DNA of 64,000 bases from the NCBI GenBank assembly GCA_050084985.1, contig JBITNC010000001.1, forward strand, positions 121,334,001 to 121,398,000. The letters are read 5' to 3'. The DNA is from Nageia nagi. Its lineage: Eukaryota; Pinophyta. Under the pieces are notes generated by a model. That model was not told where the DNA came from, made no database searches, and saw nothing but the letters and a program-made list of their open reading frames with translations. Positions within the stretch are counted from its first letter, which is position 1, and the number at the start of each line of letters is the position of its first letter. Made by a program: the position numbers and the translations under genes. Of the stretch, positions 13,991-25,699 are shown piece by piece.

Positions 13991-15080
13991 AAATTGCTAA
14001 GCTTTTTTTAAGTATATTGGTTTAAGATTTCATGGATAAAACTATAATTACAAATATCTTTGTAGGTTTGTCTAATATCTCTGTAGAGTGGGTAGAAAAA
14101 GATAAAAAGATTCTCATCCTCCATGGAATTTAGGTTACAAAATTTACAAATTATTTTACCCCAAGATGTCTTTGGTATTGTCCATATACTAATTTCAGTA
14201 TGTAGTTTATGTGAATTAGTTCTTAATTTTCCAAACATAAGTTTTTTTTTGAAACTAATAATCTTATGTTTGTCAATGATATTTTTATAGTAAGATAATT
14301 TTCTTATATCTTTGATGTTATCATCACTCCAAAATATTTTAATTATAGTTTTTGCAATTTGTATTTATAATTTATTGCTATCAAAGTTATATTATTGTGT
14401 AAATCCAAAAAATCAAACTACTTATCAATTTCTTTTAACCTGATTTTTTAAAAATGTTGATGAGTTGAACAAGTTTATTGGGTGATTGAAAATAATCTAA
14501 GGTGATATAACTTTGTTAGCTTATAATTGTACACTATATATCATTTTAAAGCTTCACTTTCAATAGAAAGTAAACTAGTTTCCATGAGAAGTATAGGGTA
14601 TGGTATGTTATTCTTAATTTTGAAGTTATAAAGGATAAATTATTTTTGGATTTGTTCAAGTTTATTTCAAGTTTTTAGGAAATGCTTCCACCATAGAATT
14701 CAAAATCATAGAGTATCATTAATATTCATGTAAAAGGAATTTTTTTCCTTTTTTATCTCAAATTCCAAAGTCTTACATTTTTCACATTTATTTACCAAAC
14801 CATAGAGGGCTTTTCATTTAGTAGAGATCCATTTTTCAACACTTGAATTCTAATTTAATTTATAACTTATGTTGATATCCAAATATTTGTAAGAGTGAAC
14901 CATCTCTAAAAGTTGATTATTAAAGAGAATTGTGGAGAGAATCATCTTTTTAAATTTAATGATCATACTTTTAATTTTATCTATATTAATTGTTAATGTT
15001 TAATTAATAATACAATATCATATACATAAAATAGAAGAAAAATAATGAAATTAGAAAGGTTATTATTTAGGTTGCTTATG
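13990..15080 (-). pseudogene. LINE reverse transcriptase relic (C-terminal half)
   Basis: On the minus strand, fragments follow the order of a plant non-LTR reverse transcriptase. YVYDIVLL is a decayed YADD active site near 15,020. LTINIDKIKSM lies near 14,970, then LLEMVHSYKYLDI at about 14,890, where SYKYLGI is usual. KALYGLVNKCEKCKTLEF follows near 14,790, and YPILL-like and ILL-rich pieces after it. The C-terminal end is an open frame of 76 codons (14,238-14,008) reading LRTNSHKLHTEISIWTIPKT and CKFCNLNSMEDENLF, the zinc-knuckle-like tail (CX2C). Between the YADD region and LTIN some 15-30 residues are missing. Multiple stops and frameshifts make it inactive. Confidence 0.75.
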
Positions 15081-15239
15081 AATATCATGTCAATTTTTGA
15101 ACCATTTTAAGTTCAATAATAGACAAATTGAATTTTCCTTTCTTCATTTGTAATTCCATTGAGTATTCTATTAAAAGATTTAGGAGGAATATAGTAGCTC
15201 TACATCTCCATGAATTTTTAATTTACCTTATTTATCTCA

Positions 15240-16560
15240 AGGCTTTGGATAAGCAAATTCCTAGGTTTAGAATAAAGGCAAGGGGTCAATTATTTAAGAA
15301 ATAAAGGAGTAATGAAGCTGGAAAAACCCATATTCAATCTAATATTGCAACTGGTAAGAAATCTTCAAATCAAGGTAGTAGTGATGGGGATGAAGATAAC
15401 CTTACTATAACTGAGTATTTCAAGGTTAAGGGTTCTCATAAAAGAGTTAGTAGGTTGGAGAAAGTAGTAACTATGGCAAAGTGACTTACCTCCATCTAAG
15501 AAAGTTCAAAAACTAAATTCTAGTGATGCTAAAGGGTCTGTCTTAGCTTAGGTGGTTCCCAAGATCAAAAATAAATAAGTTAAATCTAAGAAACATGCTC
15601 AGGTACAAAGCGCAAACCTAAATCCTAAAAAAGTTGATGTTTATTCAACCTTGATATCTATTAGGAGTGATGAGAAGCTGAATAAGAATGAATCCAAAAA
15701 TTTTCTAGAGAACCTAAAGAAGTTATTCAATAAACCTTCTAGTATTGCATCTCAAACCACAACAAGCAGTGTTGAATGTTAGAGTGTAGCATCTGAAAGG
15801 AATTCAAAGGAAGATAAGGAAGGTACTATTAAGAAAAATGAGCAAAAGGAGCATCAAGTTCCTAATTAGGTGAATATGAATCCTCAAGAGAATGTAGCAA
15901 TTTTCATAGACTTAGAGGAGATCTAACCACCTAAATTTTTTAAATAAGAGAGTTTTGTAAGAGAAAATAGAGTAGCCATGGACTGCACTCAATGAAGATC
16001 CTCTCAAAGGGTGAGAGGAAAGATATAGGTGACGCTCATCCAAAGTTAAAGCCTACATATGATACCCAAGAGTCAAAAATTATCAAGGAGAAGGGAGGAT
16101 TGGGAAAGTTAAAAGTGTATATTGAAATCCAAAAGCAACAGATTGTAGCAGTAGAGAAAATGGTGAAGATGCAGTTAGGTGGAGAGACTGTAATTAGGAA
16201 ACCAAAAAATACTACGAATATAAGGACTTAAAAATTAAAAAAATCCTTGAGTGTGAAGGCTAGAGTGCATCAAAGAAGCAGTTGAATATAAGGTCTATAC
16301 AAGATAAGAAGACTTCAATGAGTTGTAAGGAAACAAGGGAAGGTGATTAGATGCAATGCAGAGAGGAAAAATAGTGAAACAAAGTGTAGCTAAAAGTGGA
16401 GTGGAGCAAAAGTAGAATGAATACAAAGCCTTTAGATAAAGTGCTAATAATTCCAATTCAAAAAAGGCTCTAAAATTAAATTAGCAATAATTAAATCTCC
16501 TTAGGATAAGTTGATTCATAACATAATGTTAGTTGAAGCAATGCTACTTATAAGAAAATT
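15240..16560 (+). other. Lysine/glutamate-rich coding-like stretch, unidentified
   Basis: The plus strand here has fewer stops and a different composition from its surroundings, with broken frames such as DNLTITEYFKVKGSHKRVS (~15,395-15,450) and a 79-codon frame at 15,992-16,231 rich in K, E and Q. It reads like a decayed protein-coding sequence, perhaps the N-terminal part of a retroelement polyprotein or a captured host exon. I recognise no domain. Confidence 0.3.
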
Positions 16561-17535
16561 CACTCATACTTTTAATGAAGTTAGAGATAATCTGACCCTT
16601 AAGAAAAAAAATTTAGGTTCAATATGTCTCTTTCTATAAGTTTAATTAAGATAACCAATCCTTCTATTACCTGGAGATATCTAGTTATGATCTTAAAGAT
16701 ATTTGTTAATCAAATTCATTTGAAGATGTTATAGTTCTTGGCTATTCTATGTCAACAAATTATATGTATTTTAATTCTCTATACTACTGTAGTTTGCTAC
16801 TAGTATGATTCTAGATGAGTTTTGCTATGGTGTGCTTTATATTGTAATATGCGAGTACATTATTTTCTCAATCTGGCTGAACTCTATGAAGTTTAAGAGG
16901 ACTTCTCAAAACTCCATTTTTTTCTATTAATACAAAATTTACCGTAATTAATTAAAAAAAGGTTACTATTTATGCACACAACTTCTTTCAAATATTTTTC
17001 TCAAAACATACAACACATTAGATAATAGATATAATAGAAAACACAAAAGAATTTTTAAAACAAGTTGTAATATTTTTAATTGAAAAAATAAAAAATAAAA
17101 AATTGGAAATCTATAAAAAGTATTGGGAGGAAGAAATTATAAAAATAGATCAATTAAATGATATATAAGATTAAGAGGAAGATGAATTATTAGCAATTAT
17201 TTGACTAATAAAAAGTTTTTAATTTGAAACGAAAAATGGGGCCTGTAGGATCTATTTTTATGGAGCAAGATGTTCTATAAAGCAAAATAATTTATGCTAC
17301 AAGGTTGCATATTTAAGCAAATGAAAAAAGGGTGTAGCTTGAAATTACTAGCTTAAAAAATTTGGAAAATTTTTAGGAAAGTTTTATGCCACTTGTCAAA
17401 CATCCAACATATTTTGACCTAAATAAAATGAAAGGAAAAATAACTAAGAGAAAATATTCCTTAAAGTTTGAAGGTTAAATTTTTAAACCATCAAACATAC
17501 TTAATTCATGGGACCACTATAACTTAAAAATACTA
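16561..17535. other. No recognisable gene
   Basis: AT-rich, stops in all frames. Confidence 0.5.
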
Positions 17536-17826
17536 GTAAAAAAATTCAACAACACGCTCTTAGAATTTTTAGGAAACCCACCTCCATGGCATCCCATCCT
17601 AAGACTAATCTTTGGTTCGATTCCATTTCTTTGTAAAAAAATTCAAGAGCACACTCTTAGAATCTTTAGGTAACCCACTTCCATGAGATCCCACCCTAAG
17701 ACTAATCTTTAGTTTGATTACATTCCTTTGTAAAAAAATTCAACAGCACTTTCTTAAAATTTTTTAAGAAACCCTCCTCCATGAAATCCCACCCTAAGAT
17801 TAATCTTTGATTTGATTCCATTCCTT
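17536..17826 (+). repeat. 97-bp tandem repeat, three copies
   Basis: Units start at 17,536, 17,633 and 17,730 (GTAAAAAAATTCAA.. anchor), giving a period of 97 bp twice. Each unit carries CCCACCCTAAGACTAATCTTT-like sequence. It lies 0.7 kb upstream of LecRK copy B. Confidence 0.93.
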
Positions 17827-17929
17827 TTTACTAAATGATGTCAAACATCCTTGTTGGTATGGGTCACAAGTACTACCCATCAAAGAAGTGATAAGACTAG
17901 ACTTGGTGAAAGACTTCTATTATTGGAGT

Positions 17930-18552
17930 GAATCATTAATTTCGAAAATCCCCGTCCTTCATTATCTTCGACGGGACAACCCATTAGTGGATGGCAGTCC
18001 ACCGAAACCGTGTGGAATCAAAACCCCTCACTAAGTCTGACGATTGACCGATTTGCACTTGATTTTCGTAAAGTCTGATAATGCCTTCTCCACTTTATTG
18101 TAAGCATTTACTTTCGACCAGAGCGTCCATGCCTGAATCCCGGCAAACTAGAGACACAGGCGTTATGGGTCCAATGTAACTGGCCCACCGTCCCATAGAT
18201 CGCGCCTGGTCTCTCGATAACGTAAATAAAATTTCTTCCTTTTTCGATGAATGCGTCAAAAGTGGATCTTTTTCTAGTTCATTTGAACATTCAAAAGGAT
18301 GTCAGCATTTTGCAACATTCCTTTCACCTCACAGTTTGTTGGTTGAGTTGATCATGTTGTTAGCTTGTTTTACAGAATGTTTCATGTTTCAATCTCACTA
18401 AAAATGATACAATATACTTTTTCCAATCGTCCATAAACCCCTCTTATCTCCTAAGAAGGTTAATAAAATTTCTTTCTTTCTTGCTTTCTATATATCTTGT
18501 TCTGTTTTCTTTTCAAACAAAAGCCTGATCCCTTACAATCTCTTCTACAACA
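17930..18552 (+). promoter_or_regulatory. Probable former promoter region of LecRK copy B
   Basis: This stretch is noticeably richer in G+C than its surroundings (17,950-18,220), as expected of a former gene promoter. A TATA-like element CTATATATC at 18,488-18,496 lies 57 bp upstream of the ATG at 18,553, a suitable place for a plant core promoter. Transcription cannot be shown from sequence. Confidence 0.4.
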
Positions 18553-19236
18553 ATGGCAGGCGTAGCTGTAGTCTTTGTGGTGTTTGCTGCTCTCTGCACA
18601 AGACCACGCCACCTTCATCTTCAACCGATTCAACGCCTCAATTGATCTCACTTTGCTTGGTAATGCTTCAATCCGATCCAATTATCATGCCCTCTGCGTC
18701 ACAGATCAATCACAACACATCTATGGCCTGGTGTTATACACACACCCTGTGCGTTTCAAAGACGGAAGCACCACGAACAAAATTTTCTCATTTAGCACTA
18801 GTTTTGTATTCAGCATGGTTCCCTCTCCTGCAGATCTTCTAACGGCTACAGGTTGGCATTCATCATAGCTCCCAACAAGTCTCCAGTGGAAAATTCAACA
18901 GGTAGGTACCTTGGCTTGTTCAATTCTTCCACCCACGGCAAACGTCAGAACCATCAGTTTGCTGTTGAGTTCGATGACAGTAGGAACCCAGAAGTCGAAG
19001 ACCCCGACAACAATCACGTCGGAATTGATCTCAATGAGCTCACTTCTATACAGTCGAAATTCGCAGCCTACTGGAATGGAAACGAGTTCCAAAACCTTGA
19101 TCTCAATAATGGACATAACATTCAAACTTGGATTGATTATGACCATCTTGAGAATCAGATCAATATTACCATAGTTCCGGTGGGTTCCGTTCGACCGTTT
19201 AAGCCCCTGTTATCACTGAGAAACAAGAGTCTCTCA
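18553..19236 (+). pseudogene. LecRK copy B: signal peptide and legume-lectin domain
   Basis: Extracellular half of an L-type lectin receptor kinase. The ATG at 18,553 starts a hydrophobic signal peptide (MAGVAVVFVVFAALC). A +1 shift follows, then the lectin fold reads TFIFNRFNASIDLTLLGNAS, HIYGLVLYTHPVRFKD, IFSFSTSFVFSM, and after a 1-bp loss near 18,845 (copy C has CTAACCGG, B has CTAACGG) LAFIIAPNKSP and YLGLFN. The metal/sugar-binding core FAVEFDDSRNPE and NNHVGIDLNEL is well preserved. It ends abruptly at 19,236, where a Copia LTR begins inside KSLS. The remainder of the gene (linker, membrane segment, kinase) is not continued after this element; instead copy C starts again in the lectin domain. 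Confidence 0.9.
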
Positions 19237-19440
19237 TGTTGAAGATTTTAGAGTAATTCCAAGTTGGTATACTTCCGTATATAGACTGATTGTAAATATA
19301 TATATTTCCTAGATTAGAGATATGCTCTGCTGGCTGACAGATTTGTAGTCCTAAACTTTAGCATTCCAATTATGTATAGTGGCTATTTATGCCCACAATA
19401 TTGTAAAGAGCAAAGTATGAATGAAAAAACCAAGTTTTGA
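19237..19440 (+). repeat. Copia 5' LTR
   Basis: Begins TGTTGAAGATTTT directly after the lectin sequence CTCTCA; the intact site in copy C (23,690-23,705) lacks it, which fixes the left boundary. The right end just before the primer site is not a clean CA. A partner LTR is absent. Confidence 0.75.
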
Positions 19441-19442
19441 CT

Positions 19443-19455
19443 TGGTATCAGAGCC
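19443..19455 (+). other. Primer-binding site (tRNA-iMet)
   Basis: TGGTATCAGAGCC, complementary to the 3' end of plant initiator tRNA-Met, placed immediately after the LTR. Confidence 0.9.
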
Positions 19456-19489
19456 AGGTTACGAAAAACACCATATGGCTTCCGAATCA

Positions 19490-20756
19490 TCAACTCCAGT
19501 AATCCATATCCAATCTAAAAATTCTAGCTTCCAGGCAGGAGTTGTCCTCACCGAAAGTAACTATGATGTATGGTCCCAAATATTAGAGATACAAATCCAG
19601 GAGTGAGAAGCTCGAATATATTATTGGTAAAACTAATCCACCGAAGGAAACTGATGTTGCCTATGCAAAGTGGTATGTAGAGAATCAAAAGGTCAAGGGT
19701 TGGTTGCTAACCTCCATGTCGCCAGAGATAATGAAGCGTTATGTTCGACTGCGTACCGCAAGGGAAATCTGGAGTGCTCTTGCCAAAGCATTCTATGATG
19801 GATCGGATGAGACACAACTCTTTGCATTGAATCAGCGTGCCTTCACCATCAAACAAGCTGGTCGACCTTTATCAACTTATTACGGTGAGCTTGTCGAAAT
19901 TTTTCAAGAATTAGATTATCGTAATAAAGTTATCATGAAGGATCCTGATGATATTGTCACCTATAAGAAATCTGTTACACGGTTGAGAGTGCACATCTTT
20001 CTTAGTGGCCTGGATGCAGAATTCGAACAAATTAGAGGTGAGGTTCTTCGGAAGGACCCCGCAATGGACCTCGATGACACCTATGCCTATGTCCGTCGAG
20101 ATGCTATACATTGAACCACCTTAAATGCTGAACCCGATAATCTTGAGTCTTCCGCTCTAATGGCTTGATGCGCTAAGCCTCAACCATGACAATCTGCTCA
20201 AAAAATTGATTCTGACCAAGCAAGATCTCAGAAGGGAAGCTATGAAATAGGTGCTACCAAACCTGAATGTTTGTGCACTCACTGTGGTGAGATAGGCCAT
20301 ACAAAGGCATGGTGTTATGACTTAATTGGCTATCTAGATTGGTGGGATCTAGCAAGGGCACCGCGCAAGTGCAATTTGAAGCCAAATCACCAAGCTTCTG
20401 TTGCTGTGACCAAACCTTCTAATGATGGTGTAGAAGCTTCCTCTTTGATTGCTACTTCAGGTAACATTGGTAAGGATTTCCATACTTGTGCATCAAATTG
20501 TAGTACTAGTACATGGATAATTGATTCTGGTGCTACGGATCACATGACCTTTGACAGTCAGCATGTTCATTCTATGAAACAGTCCACCACACATATAGTC
20601 TCTACTGCCAATGGCAATTCCTCACCTGTGATTGGAGAATGTTTAGTTCTTTTATCACATAATTTGAATCTTGATTCTATTTTAGTTGTACCTTTCCTTA
20701 AACATAATTTATTGTCTATTGCTCAAATAACTAGTGCATTGTATTGTGTTTGATTT
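19490..20756 (+). pseudogene. Copia gag and protease
   Basis: Gag of the UBN2 type: LTESNYDVWSQ near 19,550, then an open frame 19,704-20,114 with MKRYVRLRTAREIWSALAKAF and LSTYYGELVEIFQELD. The nucleocapsid knuckle CTHCGEIGHTKAWC (CX2CX4HX4C) is at 20,274-20,315. The aspartic protease motif WIIDSGATDHMT is at about 20,514-20,549. Stops at 19,604, 20,112 and near 20,190 separate the pieces. Confidence 0.9.
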
Positions 20757-20889
20757 TCTGGCCTAACCATTATGTTTTTAAGGACATTCAAACTCAGAAG
20801 ACAATTGGTTATGGTACTAGAAGGGGAAAGCTATACTATCTAGATCTGAAGCCTACTAGCTCACATCAGTTGGCTCAAGCTCTTTCAAC

Positions 20890-21690
20890 GGATTAGATTG
20901 ACAAATCCTCCAAAATTTGGTTGTGGCACAAGCACTTGGGTCATGTGTCTTTTGGATATTTAAAAAAATTGTTCCCAAATTTGTTTTCTCAGTTAAGTGC
21001 TTTAGATTTCAAATGTAGTATTTGTGAACTTGCAAAAAGTCACGTGTATCATTCCCATTGAGCATGAATAAAAGTCCAGTACCTTTTATGTTGATTCACT
21101 CTGATGTATGGGCTAGCCAAACACCCTTCCTTGAATGTTTCTCATTGGTTTGTCACATTTATTGATGATCACACTCGTATGACTTGGGTTTGCTTGATGA
21201 AATCAAGAATGAAGTTAGCTCCTTGTTTTAGAAATTTCATAAGATGGTCACCACTCAATACTAATCTCACATACAAGTTCTTCCTACTGATAATGGTGGA
21301 GAGTTTGTTAATCAAGACCTAAAGAAGTACTTGCAGGAACATGGCATATCTCACTAGATGACTTGCCCTTATTCCCTTCAGCAAAGTGGGGTTGCAGAGT
21401 GCAAGAATTGCCACCTACTTGAAGTTGTATGAGCCTCTTTATTTGGAGCTCACATGCCCACTAGTTACTGGGGTGAAGCACTCAGTGTTGCAGCTTACCT
21501 CATTAACCATGTACCCTCCAGCTCGTTGAATTTTCAAACTCCTTTTGAAGTTCTTCATTTGACTATAACTGCTCCTACTGCTCCAAGTTTATCACCTAGA
21601 ATTTTTGGGTGCATGGCATTTGTGCATCTTCTTAAGTCATTGTGTGATAAGCTGGAACCATGAGCACTACGATGTATCTTTGTTGGCTAT
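20890..21690 (+). pseudogene. Copia gag-pre-integrase and integrase core
   Basis: The pre-integrase zinc-binding part reads WLWHKHLGHVSFGYL (20,920-20,965) and CSICELAKSH (21,015-21,045). Integrase core pieces follow: HWFVTFIDDHTRMTWV with the catalytic-type Asp (21,142-21,190), then QQSGVAE-like text and SYWGEALSVAAYLINHVPS (21,460-21,520). At least three frame changes occur, so no functional integrase is encoded. Confidence 0.85.
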
Positions 21691-22245
21691 GCCCACTTTA
21701 GAAGGGCTATTGTGCTATCATCCCCCATCACAAAAAATGTATGTCACCCTTGACGTTGTCTTTCATGAAAATGACATTTACTATGCTGTTCCTAAGTCCT
21801 CAATTCAAGGAGAGAGACAAAATGAATTGCAGACTCTAAATCTAAATCCTTCTTTGGACCAATCAAATACAAGTGGTGAGTGTCTAGAGGAGGCAACCGG
21901 GCAGCGTGAGCAACCTGTTCTTGACCAACCAGATGTTAGTTTAAATGAGGAAAATATTCAAAATCAGATGGAAGCAACTCCACTTCAAGTACCATCTGAC
22001 CAATTATTTTCTGAAGATAATTCCTTTCTCAAACCCCAGGTACAACCCCAGGTACATTCTGAATCTCAATTCCTTCCAAAAGTACTACCTAATTGAGCCA
22101 CTAGAGGTATACCTAGAGCTAACTATGAACTTGTTCTTAGTTCCAATCCTAAGTATCTCATGAGCAACTATGTATCGTACCATAGACTGTCAAAAGAAAG
22201 TGAGTCATTACGAATCAATTATCTACTGTATCTATTCCTACTAAC

Positions 22246-23082
22246 ATGCAGGAAGCTCTAGGAGATCCAAGGTGGAAGGAAGCTATGAATGAAGAAATGA
22301 AGTCACTTCAAAAGAACTCAACTTGGAATGTTGTTGAGCTACTTGAAGGAAAGAAACCTATTGGATGTAGGTGGGTTTTCACAATCAAATACAAGGCAGA
22401 TGGAACCATTGAATGATTCAAAGCTAGACTAGTTGCCAAGGGGTACACTCGAACTTATGGAATTGACTACATGGAGACATTCGCACCAGTAGCAAAAATC
22501 AATACTATCCGTATTCTTATATCCTTGGCGGTGAATCTTGATTGGCCATTGCACCAGTTTGATGTGAAGAATGCCTTCTTGCATGGAGACCTTCAAGAGG
22601 AAGTATACATGGAGTTGCCCCTTGGATGTAATATGCAGTCAGAAGGTGGAAAACATGTCTGCAGATTAAAAAAGGCCCTATACGGTCTAAAGCAATCTTC
22701 GAGAGCATGTTTGGAAGGTTTACGAAGTCAATGAAGGTTTTTGGATACAAGCAGAGTAACTTAGATCATACTCTTTTTGTGAAGCATAATAAAGGAATGA
22801 TTACTTGTCTCATTATGTATGTTGATGATATGATAGTAAGAGAAATGATTCAGAAGAGAGGAGAGCATTGTAGAACCATCTGCTCAAGAATTTGAGATGA
22901 AGGACCTTGGTCCATTAAAGTACTTCCTTGGTATTGAAGTGTCAAGATCAAAGGAATGTGTCTTTCTATCTCAACGAAAATATGTCTTAGATTTACTAAG
23001 TGAGACTGGTATGACGACATGTAGTCCAGTTAGCACTCTTATGGAAGAAAACTTGAAGCTAGGCATATATCTGGATCACCCA
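22246..23082 (+). pseudogene. Copia reverse transcriptase, C-terminally truncated
   Basis: RVT_2-type reverse transcriptase: [85 protein letters not shown], and the catalytic YVDDM at about 22,818-22,832. LGPLKYFLGIEVSRSKE follows in another frame. A stop at 22,414 ([13 protein letters not shown]) and a short deletion after KQSSRA break it. It is cut at 23,082 before RNase H. Confidence 0.92.
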
Positions 23083-24160
23083 CCTTCATCTTCAATCGAT
23101 TCAACGCCTCAATTGATCTCACTTTGCTTGGTAATGCTTCAATCTGATCCAATTATCATGCCCTCTACATCACAGATCAATCACAACACATCTATGGCTT
23201 GGTGTTATACACACACCCTGTGCGTTTCAAAGATGAAAGCACCATGAACAAAATTTTCTCATTTAGCACTAGTTTTGTATTCAACATGGTTCCCTCTCCT
23301 GCAGATCTTCTAACCGGCTACAGGTTGGCATTCATCATAGCTCCCAACAAGTCTCCAGTGGCAATTTCAATAGATAGGTACCTTGGCTTGTTCAATTCTT
23401 GCACCCACGAAAATGTCAGAACCATCAGTTTGATGTTGAGTTCGATGATAGTAGGAATGCAAAAGTCAAAGACCCGACAACAATCACATCAGAATTGATC
23501 TCAATGACCTCACTTCTATACAGTCGAAGTCTGTAGCCTACTGGAATGGAAACGAGTTCCAAAACCTTGATCTCAATAATGGACATAACATTCAAACTTG
23601 GATTGATTATGACCATCTTGAGAATCAGATCAATATTACCATAGTTTCGATGGGTTCGTTCGACTATTTAAGCCCTTTTATCGCTGAGAAACAAGTCTCT
23701 CATCCATATTACAAGAAGAAATGTACATTGGCTTTTCTACATCTACAGGGCTCGTTGTTGAAGATCACTGCATTCTCACCTGGAGCTTTTCTACCAATGG
23801 AGTAGCATCGGCCTTGGATATATCCCATCTTCCTTCGCTTCTACAAAAACATTCCAAGAACTCTAAAAGCTGGGTTATTTTTGGTTGTTATTGCAGCTTG
23901 CATCCTTGTCTTGTTGCTTGTATGTCTTATACTATCCATCTGGTGTCGGAAGAGAAGGATGTATAGAGATTTGATTAAAGAATGGGAGGTGGAGTATTGG
24001 CCTCACAGGTTTAAGTACAAGGAATTGCATGTCGCCACCAAGGTGTTCTGTGACGAACAAGTTTTAGGCTGAGGAGGCTTTGGACAGGTTTACAAAGGAA
24101 TTCTTCCTTCCAACGATCTCCAAGTGGCAGTAAAGCACATATTGAGAGAATCCATCGGAG

Positions 24161-24615
24161 TGATGCCTCTCCTAAGGTGGTGAGTGTGCATAGAGCTAAC
24201 CTCTAGCACATGGGGATCCATTCTGGGTTTAGACTATCATGTTTTACGAACCATGACGGACAAGGGTGTGAGTCTATTCCTATGGTTGGATTGGGCAGTA
24301 TGGATGGGCGAATAAAGCTTAGGGGGACCTAAGGGGTGATTCCCATTTGAAGGTCATTGGTTGGGTGGTGAGCACCAAGCACTCTGGTAACTATGACAAT
24401 CCAGTGCTCCAAGGGGTCGGATCAGCTCTAGAGGCACATGAGGCCTCGAGCAGTATGCAACTACGGATTTGACGGACAGGCGGAGCTGGCTAGATTCATA
24501 GGTCATGCCGTCCAGGGTTGTACCCTAACTTGAGAACTGTGCTATCTATGCTGGTGCTTGGGGGGTACTATCGATCGCCACACCCCAAGGGGTGGCGTAA
24601 TCTCGTACCATTTCA
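24161..24615 (+). repeat. 5' LTR of the gag-only element
   Basis: 455 bp, TGATGCCTCTCC...GTACCATTTCA. Many differences from the 3' LTR are C-to-T or G-to-A in this copy. Confidence 0.92.
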
Positions 24616-24617
24616 TG

Positions 24618-24630
24618 TGGTATCAGAGCC
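24618..24630 (+). other. Primer-binding site of the gag-only element
   Basis: TGGTATCAGAGCC two bases after the LTR; same tRNA-iMet type as the Copia element. Confidence 0.9.
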
Positions 24631-24791
24631 TTCGGGGTTTAGGCAAGGAGGGTGCCATGTGCCGTGTGTATCATGTGGATTTAACCCATGTCGAAGCATG
24701 ATGCACCAGGGGGACCGGTTGCTCACCTAAACCTTGGTTGGAAAATGGGCAAGTATGCACTAGTGCTTAATTACTGTACATGCAGGGTGCT

Positions 24792-24968
24792 GATGCGTTG
24801 AAGGAGGTAGTACCTTACTGTAGTGCGATGCACCAAAGGAGGCAACACTTTCCCATTATGCAGATTCACTAAAGAAGGTAGCACTCTCTATTGTATAGAT
24901 TCACCGAAGAAGGCAACACTCTCTATTGTGCAGATATGTCGAAGAAGCTAGCACTCTCTTATTATGCT
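24792..24968 (+). repeat. 35-bp tandem repeat, five units, in element leader
   Basis: Units start at 24,792, 24,827, 24,863, 24,898 and 24,933, each of the form GAT..CC(A/G)AAG(A/G)AGG..GCACTCTCTATT. Lies between the primer site and gag, where a packaging or translational-control leader is expected. Confidence 0.9.
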
Positions 24969-25699
24969 CCTAGTGAAAGGAGTGGGATCCCATATGCCAT
25001 GTTGAAGGCATTATAATATTGCAATGCTAAAGGCAAAACATAGACTCTTGTCATGCCCTATCCGAGCCCTTGTGAAATCATAGAGAGTTTATTGGGGGGG
25101 TGAATTGGGTGTGCTATTTGCCATATGTTTGTGCATGCTTTGTGTTGTGTGTTTGTTTTTGCTCATGCACAACTTTGGTTGCCTTAGCAATTTGCAATGC
25201 CTTGTGTTGTATCCTAATATAGGTTGAAGGTGAAGTGTGAAAAGTGTGCTCGCGAGCTGTCCACCATTTGTGTCATGTTGGTGATTAGTTGTTCAAGATG
25301 TCTGCATAACTGATTGGGGAAGTATCACAAGTTGCCTCGTAAGATAACTGTGATACCGAAGTGGAGGGAACTCCTTATCGAGTTATGCACTAGATAACTA
25401 TGGATAAGTACATGGAATAGTTTGAGGATCAGAGCATCCAAAATCGTAGTAAACCTCATGGTGAGAGAGTGGGTTATGGCGATAAGGTCATACGACTCTA
25501 GGCAGAAAATGTAGCCTTGGTAGAAGAACTTGTAGCTGCATGTGAGAATCTCGCGAACCTTTCGATAAGCCTTTGACTTAGAAGCTCAAGTAAGTGAAGG
25601 CAGTCGTGTCATTGAAGAGTTAACTGAATAAGTGACTCTCTTAAGACATTTGCTAGCTGGCTCAACCTCTAGAAGCCATGATAAGGTTGAGGCCAAGAT

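Larger units (their letters stand above)
19237..23082 (+). mobile_element. Ty1/Copia retrotransposon, 3' truncated
   Basis: Inserted in the lectin domain of LecRK B. Order on the plus strand: 5' LTR, primer-binding site, gag, CCHC knuckle, aspartic protease, gag-pre-integrase, integrase, reverse transcriptase. This order (integrase before RT) defines Copia. The element stops at 23,082 within the C-terminal part of the RT region (after YFLGIEVSRSKECVFLSQRK). RNase H, polypurine tract and 3' LTR are absent, and LecRK copy C follows without a gap. Several stops and frameshifts in every domain. Confidence 0.93.

Noticed and set aside
24518-24730. Open frames inside the gag-only element LTRs (also 26,784-27,134)
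   Set aside because: They cross LTR boundaries and are chance frames; the in-frame kinase text at 26,893-27,043 belongs to LecRK C.
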